From positions 21,710 to 85,709 of the forward strand of contig NZ_LHVO01000037.1 in the NCBI RefSeq assembly GCF_001269925.1: 64,000 nucleotides of DNA, given 5' to 3'. The notes below the pieces were generated by a model. The model ran no database searches, was not told the DNA's origin, and saw only the letters and a program-made list of their open reading frames with translations. Both the position numbers and the translations under genes were made by a program. Positions 44,374-52,538 of this stretch are shown piece after piece. This stretch comes from Pseudomonas sp. MIACH. GTDB taxonomy: Bacteria > Pseudomonadota > Gammaproteobacteria > Pseudomonadales > Pseudomonadaceae. Position 1 is the stretch's first letter; the number at the start of each line of letters is the position of its first letter.

Positions 44374-46749
44374 TTAGTGGGCAAACAACGAGTTGCCCTT
44401 CTGCCCCGCCAGCTTCTCGGGCTTGATCAGGAAATGCGCGAGTGCCGGCAGCAGCCACAGTGCACCGAACATGTTCCACAGCAGCATGAAGGTCAGCATC
44501 AGGCCCATGTCGGCCTGGAACTTGATGGCCGAGAAGATCCAGGTGCACACGCCGATCGCCAGGCACAGCCCGGTGAACAGCACGGCTTTACCGGTGGACT
44601 TGAGCGTCTGGTAATAGGCTTCCTGCAACGGCAAACCCGCGCGCAGGAAGCTTTCCAGGCGGCTGTAGATGTAGATGCCGTAGTCCACGCCAATCCCCAC
44701 GCCCAGGGCCACCACCGGCAGGGTCGCGACCTTGACGCCGATGCCCATGAACGCCATCAGCGCATTGCCCAACACCGAGGTCAACACCAGCGGTAGCACG
44801 ATGCACAGGGTTGCCGCCCAGGAGCGGAAGGTGATCATGCACATGGTCGCCACGCACAGGTACACCAGGATCAGGATGATCAGCTCCGATTCCTTGATCA
44901 CCTCGTTGGTGGCCGCTTCGATCCCGGCATTACCCGCAGCGAGGATGAATTCCAGGCCGTCCTTGTTGTTCTCCTTGGCGAAGTCCTGCACCGCATGCAC
45001 CGCGCGGTCTAGGGTTTCGGCCTTGTGGTCGTTGAGGAACACCAGCACCGGCGCCAGCGAGCAATTGTTGTTGTACAGGCCATCGGCACGGGCGATGGAG
45101 TTGTTCAGCACATCAGGGTTACGCGACAGGGTCTCCCACTTCAGGTTGCCCTCGTTCATGCCCTTGATCATCTGCTTGGACACAGTCACCAGCGAGATCG
45201 CCGACTGCACGCCCTCGGTGTTCTGCATCTTCCACATCAACTGGTCGATGGGCGCCATGGCTTCATAGCGCGAGCAGCCTTCGGCCTTGGTCTTGACCAT
45301 CACCACCAGCACGTCGGAGCTGGTGGAGTAGTTGCTGATGATGAAGTTGTTGTCCTTGTTGTAGCGCGAGTCGGGGCGCAATTCCGGCGCGCCCTGGTCG
45401 AGGTCGCCGATCTTCAGGTTCTGGCTGTACCAGAGGCCACCGCCAAACGCCACCAACGCGAGCAGGACCGAGACCGGCGCGACTTTGGGGCTGGCGAATT
45501 TCGACAGCAGGCGCCAGAACGGATGTTCGCGGTGCGCGTCCTTTTTGCTCCGGGCGATGGCCCGCTTGCTGATACCCGCATAGGAAATCGCCACCGGCAG
45601 CAGGATCAGGTTGGTGAACACGATCACCGCCACGCCGATGGACGCGCCGATGGCCAGTTCGCGGATCACGCCGATATCGATGATCAGCAGCGTGATAAAG
45701 CCCACGGCGTCCGCGAGGATCGCGATCATCCCCGGCAGGAACAGTTGCCGGAAGGTACGCCGCGCGGCGGTCAGCGCGTTGTCCGCCTCGCTGGATTGCA
45801 GGGCGATACCGTTGATCTTCTGCACGCCGTGGGAAATCCCGATGGCGAAAATCAGAAACGGCACCAGCATCGAATACGGGTCCAGCCCGAAGCCGAAGAA
45901 GTGCATCAGGCCGAGTTGCCAGACCACCGCCACCAGCGTGGTGCTCAACACCGCAATGGTGCTGCGCAGGCAGTTGGTGAACCACAGCAATAGAACCAGG
46001 GTGATGATGAATGCAACACCGAAGAACAGCACCACCATCACCAGACCGTCGATCAGGTCGCCGACCTTCTTGGCGAAGCCGACGATGTGGATCTTGACGT
46101 TGGGGTTCTGGGCTTCGAACTTGTCGCGGATCTTGTCTTCGAGTTCATGGGAAAACTTGCGGTAATCCAGGGCCAGCAACTTGCCTTGGTCCTGCGGGTC
46201 CGGGTAGGACTCCAGCAGCGGGATATCGACGATGCTCGATTTGAAATCGTTGGCCACCAGACGCCCGACCTGGCCGGACTTAAGCACGTTGTTGCGCAGT
46301 TGATCGAGGCTTTGCGCCGAGCCGTTGTAGCTCTGCGGGATCACTTCACCGCCGGCGAAGCCTTCTTCGGTGACTTCGGTCCAGCGTACGCTGGGGCTCC
46401 ACAGCGACTTGAGGCCCGAACGATCGACGCCCGAGATGTAGAACACCTCGTCGTTGATCTGGCGCAGGGTCTCCATGTACTCCTTCGTGAAGATGTCACC
46501 GTCCTTGGCCTCCACTGAGATGCGCACCGTGTTGCCCAGGTTGGCCAGGTCGTTGCGGTGTTCCATCATCTTTTCGATGAAGGGGTGCTTGAGCGGGATC
46601 ATCTTTTCAAAGCTGGTGGACGGGCGAATCAACGTCGCCTGCCAGAACAGGAAAATACTGACCAGCAGGCAGATCACGATGACTGCCGGGCGGTTGTTGA
46701 AGATCAGGCGCTCAAGAAAGGTCGCTTTATCGTTGTGATGACTGCTCAT
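44374..46749 (-). CDS. RND/MMPL-family membrane permease
   Basis: A 791-aa inner-membrane protein with the two-fold RND layout: one N-terminal helix (PAVIVICLLVSIFLFWQATL), a large periplasmic loop (about 40-235), a helical bundle (LVMVVLFFGVAFIITLVLLLWF to LAIGASIGVAVIVFTNLILLPVAI), a second loop and a second bundle (ELIILILVYLCVATMCMITF to MGLMLTFMLLWNMFGALWLLPAL). GVGIGVDYGIYIYSRLESFLRAG and FLIFAIGISHGVQKING are the repeated TM4 motifs. At under 800 aa it is of the MMPL/HpnN-like size, not the about 1,040 aa of drug-efflux RNDs, and there is no membrane fusion partner. Such proteins move lipids or hydrophobic molecules. It follows a Ycf48-like gene with a 15-bp gap, an arrangement seen repeatedly in Pseudomonas. 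Confidence 0.85.
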   Translation of the reverse strand: MSSHHNDKATFLERLIFNNRPAVIVICLLVSIFLFWQATLIRPSTSFEKMIPLKHPFIEKMMEHRNDLANLGNTVRISVEAKDGDIFTKEYMETLRQINDEVFYISGVDRSGLKSLWSPSVRWTEVTEEGFAGGEVIPQSYNGSAQSLDQLRNNVLKSGQVGRLVANDFKSSIVDIPLLESYPDPQDQGKLLALDYRKFSHELEDKIRDKFEAQNPNVKIHIVGFAKKVGDLIDGLVMVVLFFGVAFIITLVLLLWFTNCLRSTIAVLSTTLVAVVWQLGLMHFFGFGLDPYSMLVPFLIFAIGISHGVQKINGIALQSSEADNALTAARRTFRQLFLPGMIAILADAVGFITLLIIDIGVIRELAIGASIGVAVIVFTNLILLPVAISYAGISKRAIARSKKDAHREHPFWRLLSKFASPKVAPVSVLLALVAFGGGLWYSQNLKIGDLDQGAPELRPDSRYNKDNNFIISNYSTSSDVLVVMVKTKAEGCSRYEAMAPIDQLMWKMQNTEGVQSAISLVTVSKQMIKGMNEGNLKWETLSRNPDVLNNSIARADGLYNNNCSLAPVLVFLNDHKAETLDRAVHAVQDFAKENNKDGLEFILAAGNAGIEAATNEVIKESELIILILVYLCVATMCMITFRSWAATLCIVLPLVLTSVLGNALMAFMGIGVKVATLPVVALGVGIGVDYGIYIYSRLESFLRAGLPLQEAYYQTLKSTGKAVLFTGLCLAIGVCTWIFSAIKFQADMGLMLTFMLLWNMFGALWLLPALAHFLIKPEKLAGQKGNSLFAH

Positions 46750-46764
46750 GCTTTCCCCGCCTTC

Positions 46765-47808
46765 TTATTGTTTTGTCGGTTCGGCGCCAGTGGCTGTAGC
46801 GACGCGAACACCACCCTGCCCGACCAGAATCAAGTTGCCATTGCCTGCCGCCGTGACGGCCGATAACGAAATGCGGTCCGGGCGGTTGAACACGCTGAAG
46901 GTCTGGCCGTCGTCATGGCTGACCACCACGCTGCCACCGTTACCGACGACCACGATGGCGCCGTCCTCCAGCAACGTCGCCCCCGACAGGCCGAACTCCA
47001 GGGCGCCGCGTGCGGCATTCAGTTCGACCTGTTCCCAGGTGCTGCCGAAATCCGTAGAACGGTAGAGATTGCCGCGCAAGCCGTAGGCCAGCAGGGTCTG
47101 CGCTTGTGCGGTGCTGATGACGCCAAACAGCGACCCCTCGTAGGGGCCTTCGAGTTTTTCCCAGGTCTGGCCGTCGTCGCTGGAGCGGAACATGCTGCCC
47201 TGCTCGCCGACGATAAACAGGCCGGCATCCTTGACCTGGGCGATGGCGTTGAGGTGGAACTGGTCTTCGTTGTCGAGGCGGTCGCTGACGTCTTCCCAGG
47301 TCTTGCCGCCGTCGGTGGTTTCGATCAGCGCACCGTAGGCGCCGACGGCCAGGCCGTGGCTGGCGTCCTTGAACCAGATGTCGAGCAGCGGGGCTTCGCG
47401 CTTGAGGTCCTGGTATTGCTGGGTCCAGGTAGCGCCGCCGTCGGAACTGGCGAGGATTTGTGCATCATGGCCGACCGCCCAGCCCTGCTTGTCATCGACG
47501 AAATACACCGCCGTGAGCAGTTGCCGGGTGGGGACCTTGGCTTGGGTCCAGGTACTGCCCTGGTCATCGGAATAGAGGATGTGCCCGCGATCACCGACCG
47601 CCACCAGGCGCTTGCCGGCATGAACCACATCGATCATCAGGCCTTTGGCGGCCTTGGGGGATTCAATCGCAAAAGGGGTATCGCTGGCGGCCTGGACGAC
47701 GGTCGGCAACGCGACAGCCCCAAACAGCGAGAGCGCTGCGGCCAGCAACGCAACCTTGCGTGCGGCGCGTGGGCGGCAAACAACCCAACCCATGACAGGC
47801 TCACTCAT
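46765..47808 (-). CDS. Exported Ycf48-like beta-propeller
   Basis: A 347-aa protein with an N-terminal signal or anchor (RKVALLAAALSLFGAVALPTVVQAAS) and a seven-bladed propeller of BNR/Ycf48 type: the blade motif is repeated as SDDQGSTWTQAK, SSDGGATWTQQYQ, TTDGGKTWEDVS, SSDDGQTWEKLEG, STDFGSTWEQVE and SHDDGQTFSVFN. Ycf48 in cyanobacteria and plants assists photosystem II assembly; bacterial homologues without photosynthesis are paired with RND-type permeases, as here. I take ATG 47808 (GGAG eight bases upstream) over 47823. A periplasmic assembly or substrate-handling partner for the permease is inferred from the pairing. Confidence 0.83.
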   Translation of the reverse strand: MSEPVMGWVVCRPRAARKVALLAAALSLFGAVALPTVVQAASDTPFAIESPKAAKGLMIDVVHAGKRLVAVGDRGHILYSDDQGSTWTQAKVPTRQLLTAVYFVDDKQGWAVGHDAQILASSDGGATWTQQYQDLKREAPLLDIWFKDASHGLAVGAYGALIETTDGGKTWEDVSDRLDNEDQFHLNAIAQVKDAGLFIVGEQGSMFRSSDDGQTWEKLEGPYEGSLFGVISTAQAQTLLAYGLRGNLYRSTDFGSTWEQVELNAARGALEFGLSGATLLEDGAIVVVGNGGSVVVSHDDGQTFSVFNRPDRISLSAVTAAGNGNLILVGQGGVRVATATGAEPTKQ

Positions 47809-48006
47809 AGACCTTTCTCCCATTTATTATTGTTAGGTCGTCTCGCCTTCCCGGGCCCTGAAACCTGCAATCTAGAGCGCCTGGAGGAAGCAGGGGCCAT
47901 CCTATCGGGCTTTCGAATCGTCTGACAATCGGTGCTACGTTATCTTTTGTTAACTGGCGGCGTTTAGCCATGCCTGAATAGGAGGACATTAGCCAGACTG
48001 ATTAAT

Positions 48007-48050
48007 GAATTTTTATTCCATATCTTGAATTATGCGAATTTTTATTCCAT
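48007..48050. promoter_or_regulatory. Two perfect 15-bp direct repeats upstream of the Gfo/Idh/MocA gene
   Basis: GAATTTTTATTCCAT occurs at 48007-48021 and again at 48036-48050 (29 bp apart). Read on the other strand each is ATGGAATAAAAATTC, in which GGAA-N6-TTC is a half-palindrome. The gene starts 41 bp after the second copy. Repressor or activator sites are likely; the Ycf48 gene diverges 200 bp away. Confidence 0.55.
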
Positions 48051-48091
48051 TAATAGCCTCCCTGAAAACAATAATCCAAAGGACCACGGCT

Positions 48092-49207
48092 ATGCGTGAA
48101 CTCGGAATCGGCTTGATCGGCACAGGCTTCATGGGCCGCGCCCATGCCCTGGCGTTCAACAACGCCCGGGCGGTTTTTGAACTGCCGGTACACCTCAAGC
48201 TGGCCGCCCTGGCCGATGCCGACACCGAACGCGCCCAGCGCTGCGCCACGGCCTGGGGATTTGCCCAAGCCCACGGCGACTGGCAGGCGCTGATCAACGA
48301 CCCGTCGGTGGACGTCGTGGCCATCACCACCCCCAACCACCTGCACTACCCCATGGCGATGGCGGCGATTGCGGCGGGCAAGGCGGTGTATTGCGAAAAA
48401 CCCCTGGCGGTCAGCCTCGAACAGGCCGACGCGATGCGCCGCGCCGCCAGTGCGGCCGGGGTGGTGACACGGGTGGGCTACAACTATCAACACAACCCGA
48501 TGATCGGGCTGGCGCGGCAACTGATTGCCAAGGGCGAGCTCGGCGAAATCATCAGCTTCCAGGGCGAGTTCAGCGAAGACTTCATGGCTGACCCGGCGTC
48601 ACCGTGGTCGTGGCGCTGTGAAGTGGAGCATGCCGGTGGCGCCCTGGCGGACCTGGGCAGCCACTTGCTGTCGATGGCGCGTTACCTGGTGGGCGACGTG
48701 ACCAGCGTGTGTGCCGACACCCAGACCGTCCACGCCCAACGCCCGACCGTCAAAGGCAGCGCCGAGCAGAAAGCCATCGCCGTGGACGACCAGGTACACG
48801 CCCTGCTGCGCTTCGCCAACGGCGCGCGCGGCACGGTGAGCAGCAGTTGGCTCAAGCACGGTTACAAGAACCACCTGAGTTTCGAGATCAGCGGCACGAA
48901 GGGCACGTTGGCGTTCGATCAGGAACGCTTGAATGAACTGCGCCTGTGCCGTGTCGGCCAGGACGGTTTCCAGCGTTTGCTGGCCGGCCCTGCCCTGCCC
49001 GGCTACGCGGCCTTCAGCCCGGCGGCGGGGCATCAGCTGGGGTACAACGAGCTGAAGACCCTGGAAGTGCAGGAGTTGATCATGGCCGTGACGGGGCAAG
49101 GCGCGGATGGCACGGACTTTGAAGCCGCGTGGGAAGTGGAGCGGTTGGCGACAGCGATTCGTGTGGCTGCCCGTGAAGAACGCTGGGTCAACGTGAACTC
49201 GCTCTGA
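48092..49207 (+). CDS. Gfo/Idh/MocA-family oxidoreductase
   Basis: A 371-aa NAD(P)-dependent sugar or inositol-type dehydrogenase. The Rossmann motif is LGIGLIGTGFMGRAHALAF (residues about 3-21), then LAALADADTERAQRCATAWG, VDVVAITTPNHLHYPMAMAAIAAGKAVYCEKPLAVSL with the family EKP motif around residue 97, and VGYNYQHNPMIGLARQLI. The C-terminal domain includes DLGSHLLSMARYLVGDVTSV, with the conserved D-x-x-x-H. The start is ATG 48092 with AAGGA eight bases upstream; an earlier in-frame ATG at 48032 lies within the direct-repeat region. No sugar transporter is adjacent, so the substrate is unknown. Confidence 0.9.
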   Translation: MRELGIGLIGTGFMGRAHALAFNNARAVFELPVHLKLAALADADTERAQRCATAWGFAQAHGDWQALINDPSVDVVAITTPNHLHYPMAMAAIAAGKAVYCEKPLAVSLEQADAMRRAASAAGVVTRVGYNYQHNPMIGLARQLIAKGELGEIISFQGEFSEDFMADPASPWSWRCEVEHAGGALADLGSHLLSMARYLVGDVTSVCADTQTVHAQRPTVKGSAEQKAIAVDDQVHALLRFANGARGTVSSSWLKHGYKNHLSFEISGTKGTLAFDQERLNELRLCRVGQDGFQRLLAGPALPGYAAFSPAAGHQLGYNELKTLEVQELIMAVTGQGADGTDFEAAWEVERLATAIRVAAREERWVNVNSL

Positions 49208-49275
49208 AGCACAATGCAAAACCCTTGTGGGAGGGGCAAGCCCTAACGCCAATCAGTTAAGGAGGAACATCGTAA

Positions 49276-49410
49276 CTGTGGCGAGCGGGCTTGCCCCGCG
49301 TTGGGCTGCGAAGCAGCCCCAAAACACAACCCCGGGGCTGTCTGGCATACAGCAGCGTTCTTACTTGGGGCTGCTCCGCAGCCCAACGCGGGACAAGCCC
49401 GCTCGCCACA
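49276..49410. repeat. 135-bp nested inverted repeat (long REPIN)
   Basis: The left arm from 49276 (ctgtggcgagcgggcttgcc, then ccgcgttgggctgcgaagca) is matched by the right arm 49365-49410 (ttggggctgctccgcagccc, then aacgcgggacaagcccgctc). About 45 bp pair with few mismatches around a 43-bp centre. It fills the spacer before the convergent acyl-CoA ligase gene. Confidence 0.85.
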
Positions 49411-49481
49411 GGGAGATTTGTCAGGGTCTGAAAAGTTGTGTGGATACCCAAGGCCATCGGGAGCAAGCCCCCTCCCACATT
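49407..49481. repeat. Composite dispersed repeat, copy 2
   Basis: cacagggagatttgtcaggg, then tctgaaaagttgtgtggata and ending agcaagccccctcccacatt, differs from copy 1 (26847-26922) at only a handful of positions, in the same orientation. It abuts the nested inverted repeat. With that element and a degenerate tgtgggaggggcaagccc at 49224-49247 it accounts for most of the 49208-49504 spacer; no gene is present there. Confidence 0.75.
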
Positions 49482-49504
49482 TAGATCGCCTACACACATT
49501 TAAA

Positions 49505-51208
49505 TCAGCGCAAGGCTCGGCGCAGTACCTTGCCCACCGTGGTCTTGGGCAACTCGGTAGTGCGAAACTCCACATACCTGGGCACCTTGTACCCCGTCAG
49601 GTATTCCCGGCAGTGCTCAAGAATCTGCTCCTGGGTCAGGTTCGGATCCTTGCGCACCACGATGATCTTGACCTTCTCCCCCGTCACCCCGTCTTCCACC
49701 CCGATGGCCGCCACTTCGCCGACGCCGGGGTGCAGCGCCACCACATCTTCGATTTCATTGGGGTACACGTTGAAGCCCGAGACCAGGATCATGTCTTTCT
49801 TGCGGTCCACCAGACGGATATAGCCACGTTCGTCCATCACGCCGATATCACCGGTGGACAGCCACCCCTCGGCATCCAGCACCTCGTCGGTTTCCTTCGG
49901 CCGTTGCCAGTACCCCTGCATCACCTGCGGGCCGCGCACTTGCAGTTCGCCCTGCTCGCCGATATCGGCCAGTTCGCCGTCTTCACGCATGAACCGCACC
50001 CAGGTCGACGGTAAAGGAACGCCGATGCTGCCGGTGAATTCCATCTCGCGCATGCGCGCAATGTTGATCGGGCTGATGCTCACCACCGGCGAGCATTCGG
50101 TCAGGCCGTAGCCTTCGATGATCGGCAGCCCGGTGACTTCCTTCCAGCGCTTGGCCACCGCCGTGTGCGTGGCCATGCCGCCGGCAATCACCATGCGCAG
50201 GTCGGAGAAGTCCCGCGCACAGAACTCCTTGTTCTCCAGTAGGCCGTTGAACAGCGTATTGACCCCGGCGATGCCATTGAAGCGTTCCTTGCGCAGGATC
50301 ATCTGCACCCGTTTCACATCCCGGGGGTTGGCGATGAGGATGTTGCGCCCGCCCAGGCACATGAACATCAGGCAATTCACCGTCAGCGAAAAGATGTGGT
50401 ACAGCGGCAGCAGGGTGACATTGGTTTCCTGCTTGTCCTGGTCCAATTGGTCGCCGACCCAGGCCTTGGCCTGCAGCAGGTTGGCGATGATGTTGCGATG
50501 ACTGAGCATCACGCCCTTGGCGTCCCCCGTGGTGCCGCCCGTGTATTGCAGGAAGGCCAGGTCATCGAGGTGCATGTCCACCGGGAAGTGGTTGAGCGCG
50601 CGGCCCTGTTTCAACACCTGGTTGAACCGCACCGAACCAGCCAGATTGAAATCCGGCACCTGTTTTTGCACGCGGCGCAGGATGAAGTTCATCGCCGCGC
50701 CCTTGAAGGTGCCGAGCAAGTCGCCGATGGCGGCCACCACCACGCGCTTGACGCTGCTGCCGGCAATGACTTTTTCCAGGGTGTGGGCGAAGTTTTCGAA
50801 GATCACCACGGTTTCCGCGCCGCTGTCCTTGAGCAGGTGCTTGAGCTCGTGGGAGGTGTACAACGGGTTGACGTTGACCACCACCGCGCCGGCCAGGATG
50901 GTGCCGAGCAAGCAGATCGGGTACTGCAAGCAGTTGGGCATCATCAGCGCCACGCGGTCGCCCTTCTTCACCCCTTGGCCTTGCAGCCAGGCGGCAAACG
51001 CAATGCCCTGCACCTGCCAGTCGGCGTAGGTCATTTCGGTGCCGATGCTGACGTAGGCGACCCGCTCGCGAAACTTCTCCAGGTGCTCCAGGAACACCTC
51101 GCGCAGCGACGGGTAATCCTCGATAGCGGCATCGATGTCCGCCGGGACGCCGGGCAGGTAAGCGTTCAACCAGACCCGTTCGGTGTGTTCCAGGCTGATA
51201 GCGTTCAT
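49505..51208 (-). CDS. Long-chain acyl-CoA synthetase (FadD-like)
   Basis: A 567-aa AMP-forming ligase that activates fatty acids to acyl-CoA. The phosphate-binding loop YTGGTTGDAKGVMLSHRN lies near residues 219-236; the other family motifs are LLPLYHIFSLTVN, GYGLTECSPVVS, GWLSTGDIGVMDERGYIRLVDRKKDMILVSGFNVYPNEIED and the C-terminal KTTVGKVLRR with the catalytic lysine. It is the last gene of a leftward operon, fabG-maoC-thiolase-fadD, 31 bp after the thiolase gene, so its natural substrates are likely fatty acids from alkane oxidation or medium- to long-chain acids. It is a paralogue rather than the tandem fadD1/fadD2 pair. Confidence 0.92.
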   Translation of the reverse strand: MNAISLEHTERVWLNAYLPGVPADIDAAIEDYPSLREVFLEHLEKFRERVAYVSIGTEMTYADWQVQGIAFAAWLQGQGVKKGDRVALMMPNCLQYPICLLGTILAGAVVVNVNPLYTSHELKHLLKDSGAETVVIFENFAHTLEKVIAGSSVKRVVVAAIGDLLGTFKGAAMNFILRRVQKQVPDFNLAGSVRFNQVLKQGRALNHFPVDMHLDDLAFLQYTGGTTGDAKGVMLSHRNIIANLLQAKAWVGDQLDQDKQETNVTLLPLYHIFSLTVNCLMFMCLGGRNILIANPRDVKRVQMILRKERFNGIAGVNTLFNGLLENKEFCARDFSDLRMVIAGGMATHTAVAKRWKEVTGLPIIEGYGLTECSPVVSISPINIARMREMEFTGSIGVPLPSTWVRFMREDGELADIGEQGELQVRGPQVMQGYWQRPKETDEVLDAEGWLSTGDIGVMDERGYIRLVDRKKDMILVSGFNVYPNEIEDVVALHPGVGEVAAIGVEDGVTGEKVKIIVVRKDPNLTQEQILEHCREYLTGYKVPRYVEFRTTELPKTTVGKVLRRALR

Positions 51209-51239
51209 GGCAGTCTCCTTATTGTTGTTTTTGATAGCG

Positions 51240-52538
51240 CTACTTTTCGACGATGGCGGTAATGCCCAGCCCGCCCGCCGCGCAGATGGATATCAGGCCG
51301 CGACCGCCGCCACGCTCATGAATGGCCTTGGCCAGCGCCGCCAATTGCCGGCCACCGGTGGCGGCAAACGGGTGACCGCAGCCGAGGGAGCCACCGTTGA
51401 CGTTCATTTTGGCGCGGTCGATGGCCCCCAGTGGCGCGTCCAGGCCGAGGCGCTCGCGACAGTAATCGGCGTCTTCCCAGGCCTTGAGCGTGCACAGCAC
51501 CTGGGCGGCAAACGCTTCGTGGATCTCGAAGAAATCGAAGTCGGCGAAGCTCAGCCCTTCACGCTTGAGCATGCGCGGTACCGCATAGGCCGGGGCCATC
51601 AGCAGGCCTTCGCTGCCGTCGACAAAATTCACCGCCGCCGTCTCGCCCGTGCGCAGGTAGGCCAACACCGGCCAGCCATTGGCGGCCGCCCACTCTTCGC
51701 TGGCCAACAGCACCACCGAGGCGCCATCTGTCAGTGGCGTGGAGTTGCCCGCCGTCAGGGTGCCGTTCTGGCGATCGTAGGCCGGGGACAGCCCGGCGAG
51801 TTTCTCCAGGCTGGCGTCGGCGCGCAGGTTGTTGTCCCGCGCCAGGCCGCGATGGGGGCTGATCAGGTCGTCGAAGAAACCGCGCTTATACGCGGCGTCC
51901 AGGCGCTGGTGGCTGGTGAGGGTCAGCTCATCCTGGGCCAGGCGCTTGATCTGCCAGCGCTGGGCCATTGCTTCGCAATGCTCGCCCATGGACAGGCCGG
52001 TGCGCGGCTCGCCATTGCGCGGCAACAGCGGCTTGAACAACATCGACGGACGCACCTTCAGCAGCGCCTTCAACTTATCGCCCATGCCCTTGGCGCGGTT
52101 GGCCGCGAGCAAGGTGTGGCGCAGGGATTCATTGATGCCGATGGGCGCGTCGGAGGTGGTGTCGGCGCCACCGGCGATGCCCACCTCGATCTGGCCGAGG
52201 GCGATTTTATTCGCCACCAGCAAGGCTGCTTCCAGGCCGGTACCGCAGGCTTGCTGCACATCGTAGGCCGGGGTCTGCGGTGACAAGGTGGTCGACAGCA
52301 GTGACTCACGCGCCAGGTTGAAATCCCGCGAATGCTTGATCACCGCGCCGGCGGCAAACTCGCCCAGGCGCTGGCCGTGCAGGTTGTAACGGTCGACCAG
52401 GCCTTGCAGCGCCGCTACCAGCAGGTCCTGGTTGCTGTCGTGGGCGTACACCGTGTTGGAACGGGCAAACGGGATGCGGTTGCCGCCGATGATCGCCACG
52501 CGGCGGGTCGGGGCCGGATTGAAGCTGTAGTCACTCAT
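51240..52538 (-). CDS. Acetyl-CoA C-acyltransferase (thiolase, FadI-type)
   Basis: A 432-aa thiolase. The acylated cysteine is in YDVQQACGTGLEA (about residue 96); FFEIHEAFAAQVLC, NVNGGSLGCGHPFAATGGR and SICAAGGLGITAIVEK supply the second cysteine and the two His. The about 430-aa length and the NGGSLGCGHPFAATGGR form match FadI, the anaerobic-type or trifunctional beta-subunit relative. It would release acetyl-CoA in the last step of beta-oxidation. Its start overlaps the MaoC stop by four bases. Confidence 0.92.
   Translation of the reverse strand: MSDYSFNPAPTRRVAIIGGNRIPFARSNTVYAHDSNQDLLVAALQGLVDRYNLHGQRLGEFAAGAVIKHSRDFNLARESLLSTTLSPQTPAYDVQQACGTGLEAALLVANKIALGQIEVGIAGGADTTSDAPIGINESLRHTLLAANRAKGMGDKLKALLKVRPSMLFKPLLPRNGEPRTGLSMGEHCEAMAQRWQIKRLAQDELTLTSHQRLDAAYKRGFFDDLISPHRGLARDNNLRADASLEKLAGLSPAYDRQNGTLTAGNSTPLTDGASVVLLASEEWAAANGWPVLAYLRTGETAAVNFVDGSEGLLMAPAYAVPRMLKREGLSFADFDFFEIHEAFAAQVLCTLKAWEDADYCRERLGLDAPLGAIDRAKMNVNGGSLGCGHPFAATGGRQLAALAKAIHERGGGRGLISICAAGGLGITAIVEK

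Noticed and set aside
49208..49504. Candidate CRISPR array, because of repeated blocks
   Set aside because: The repeats are inverted and composite, not regularly spaced direct repeats, and no cas genes are near.
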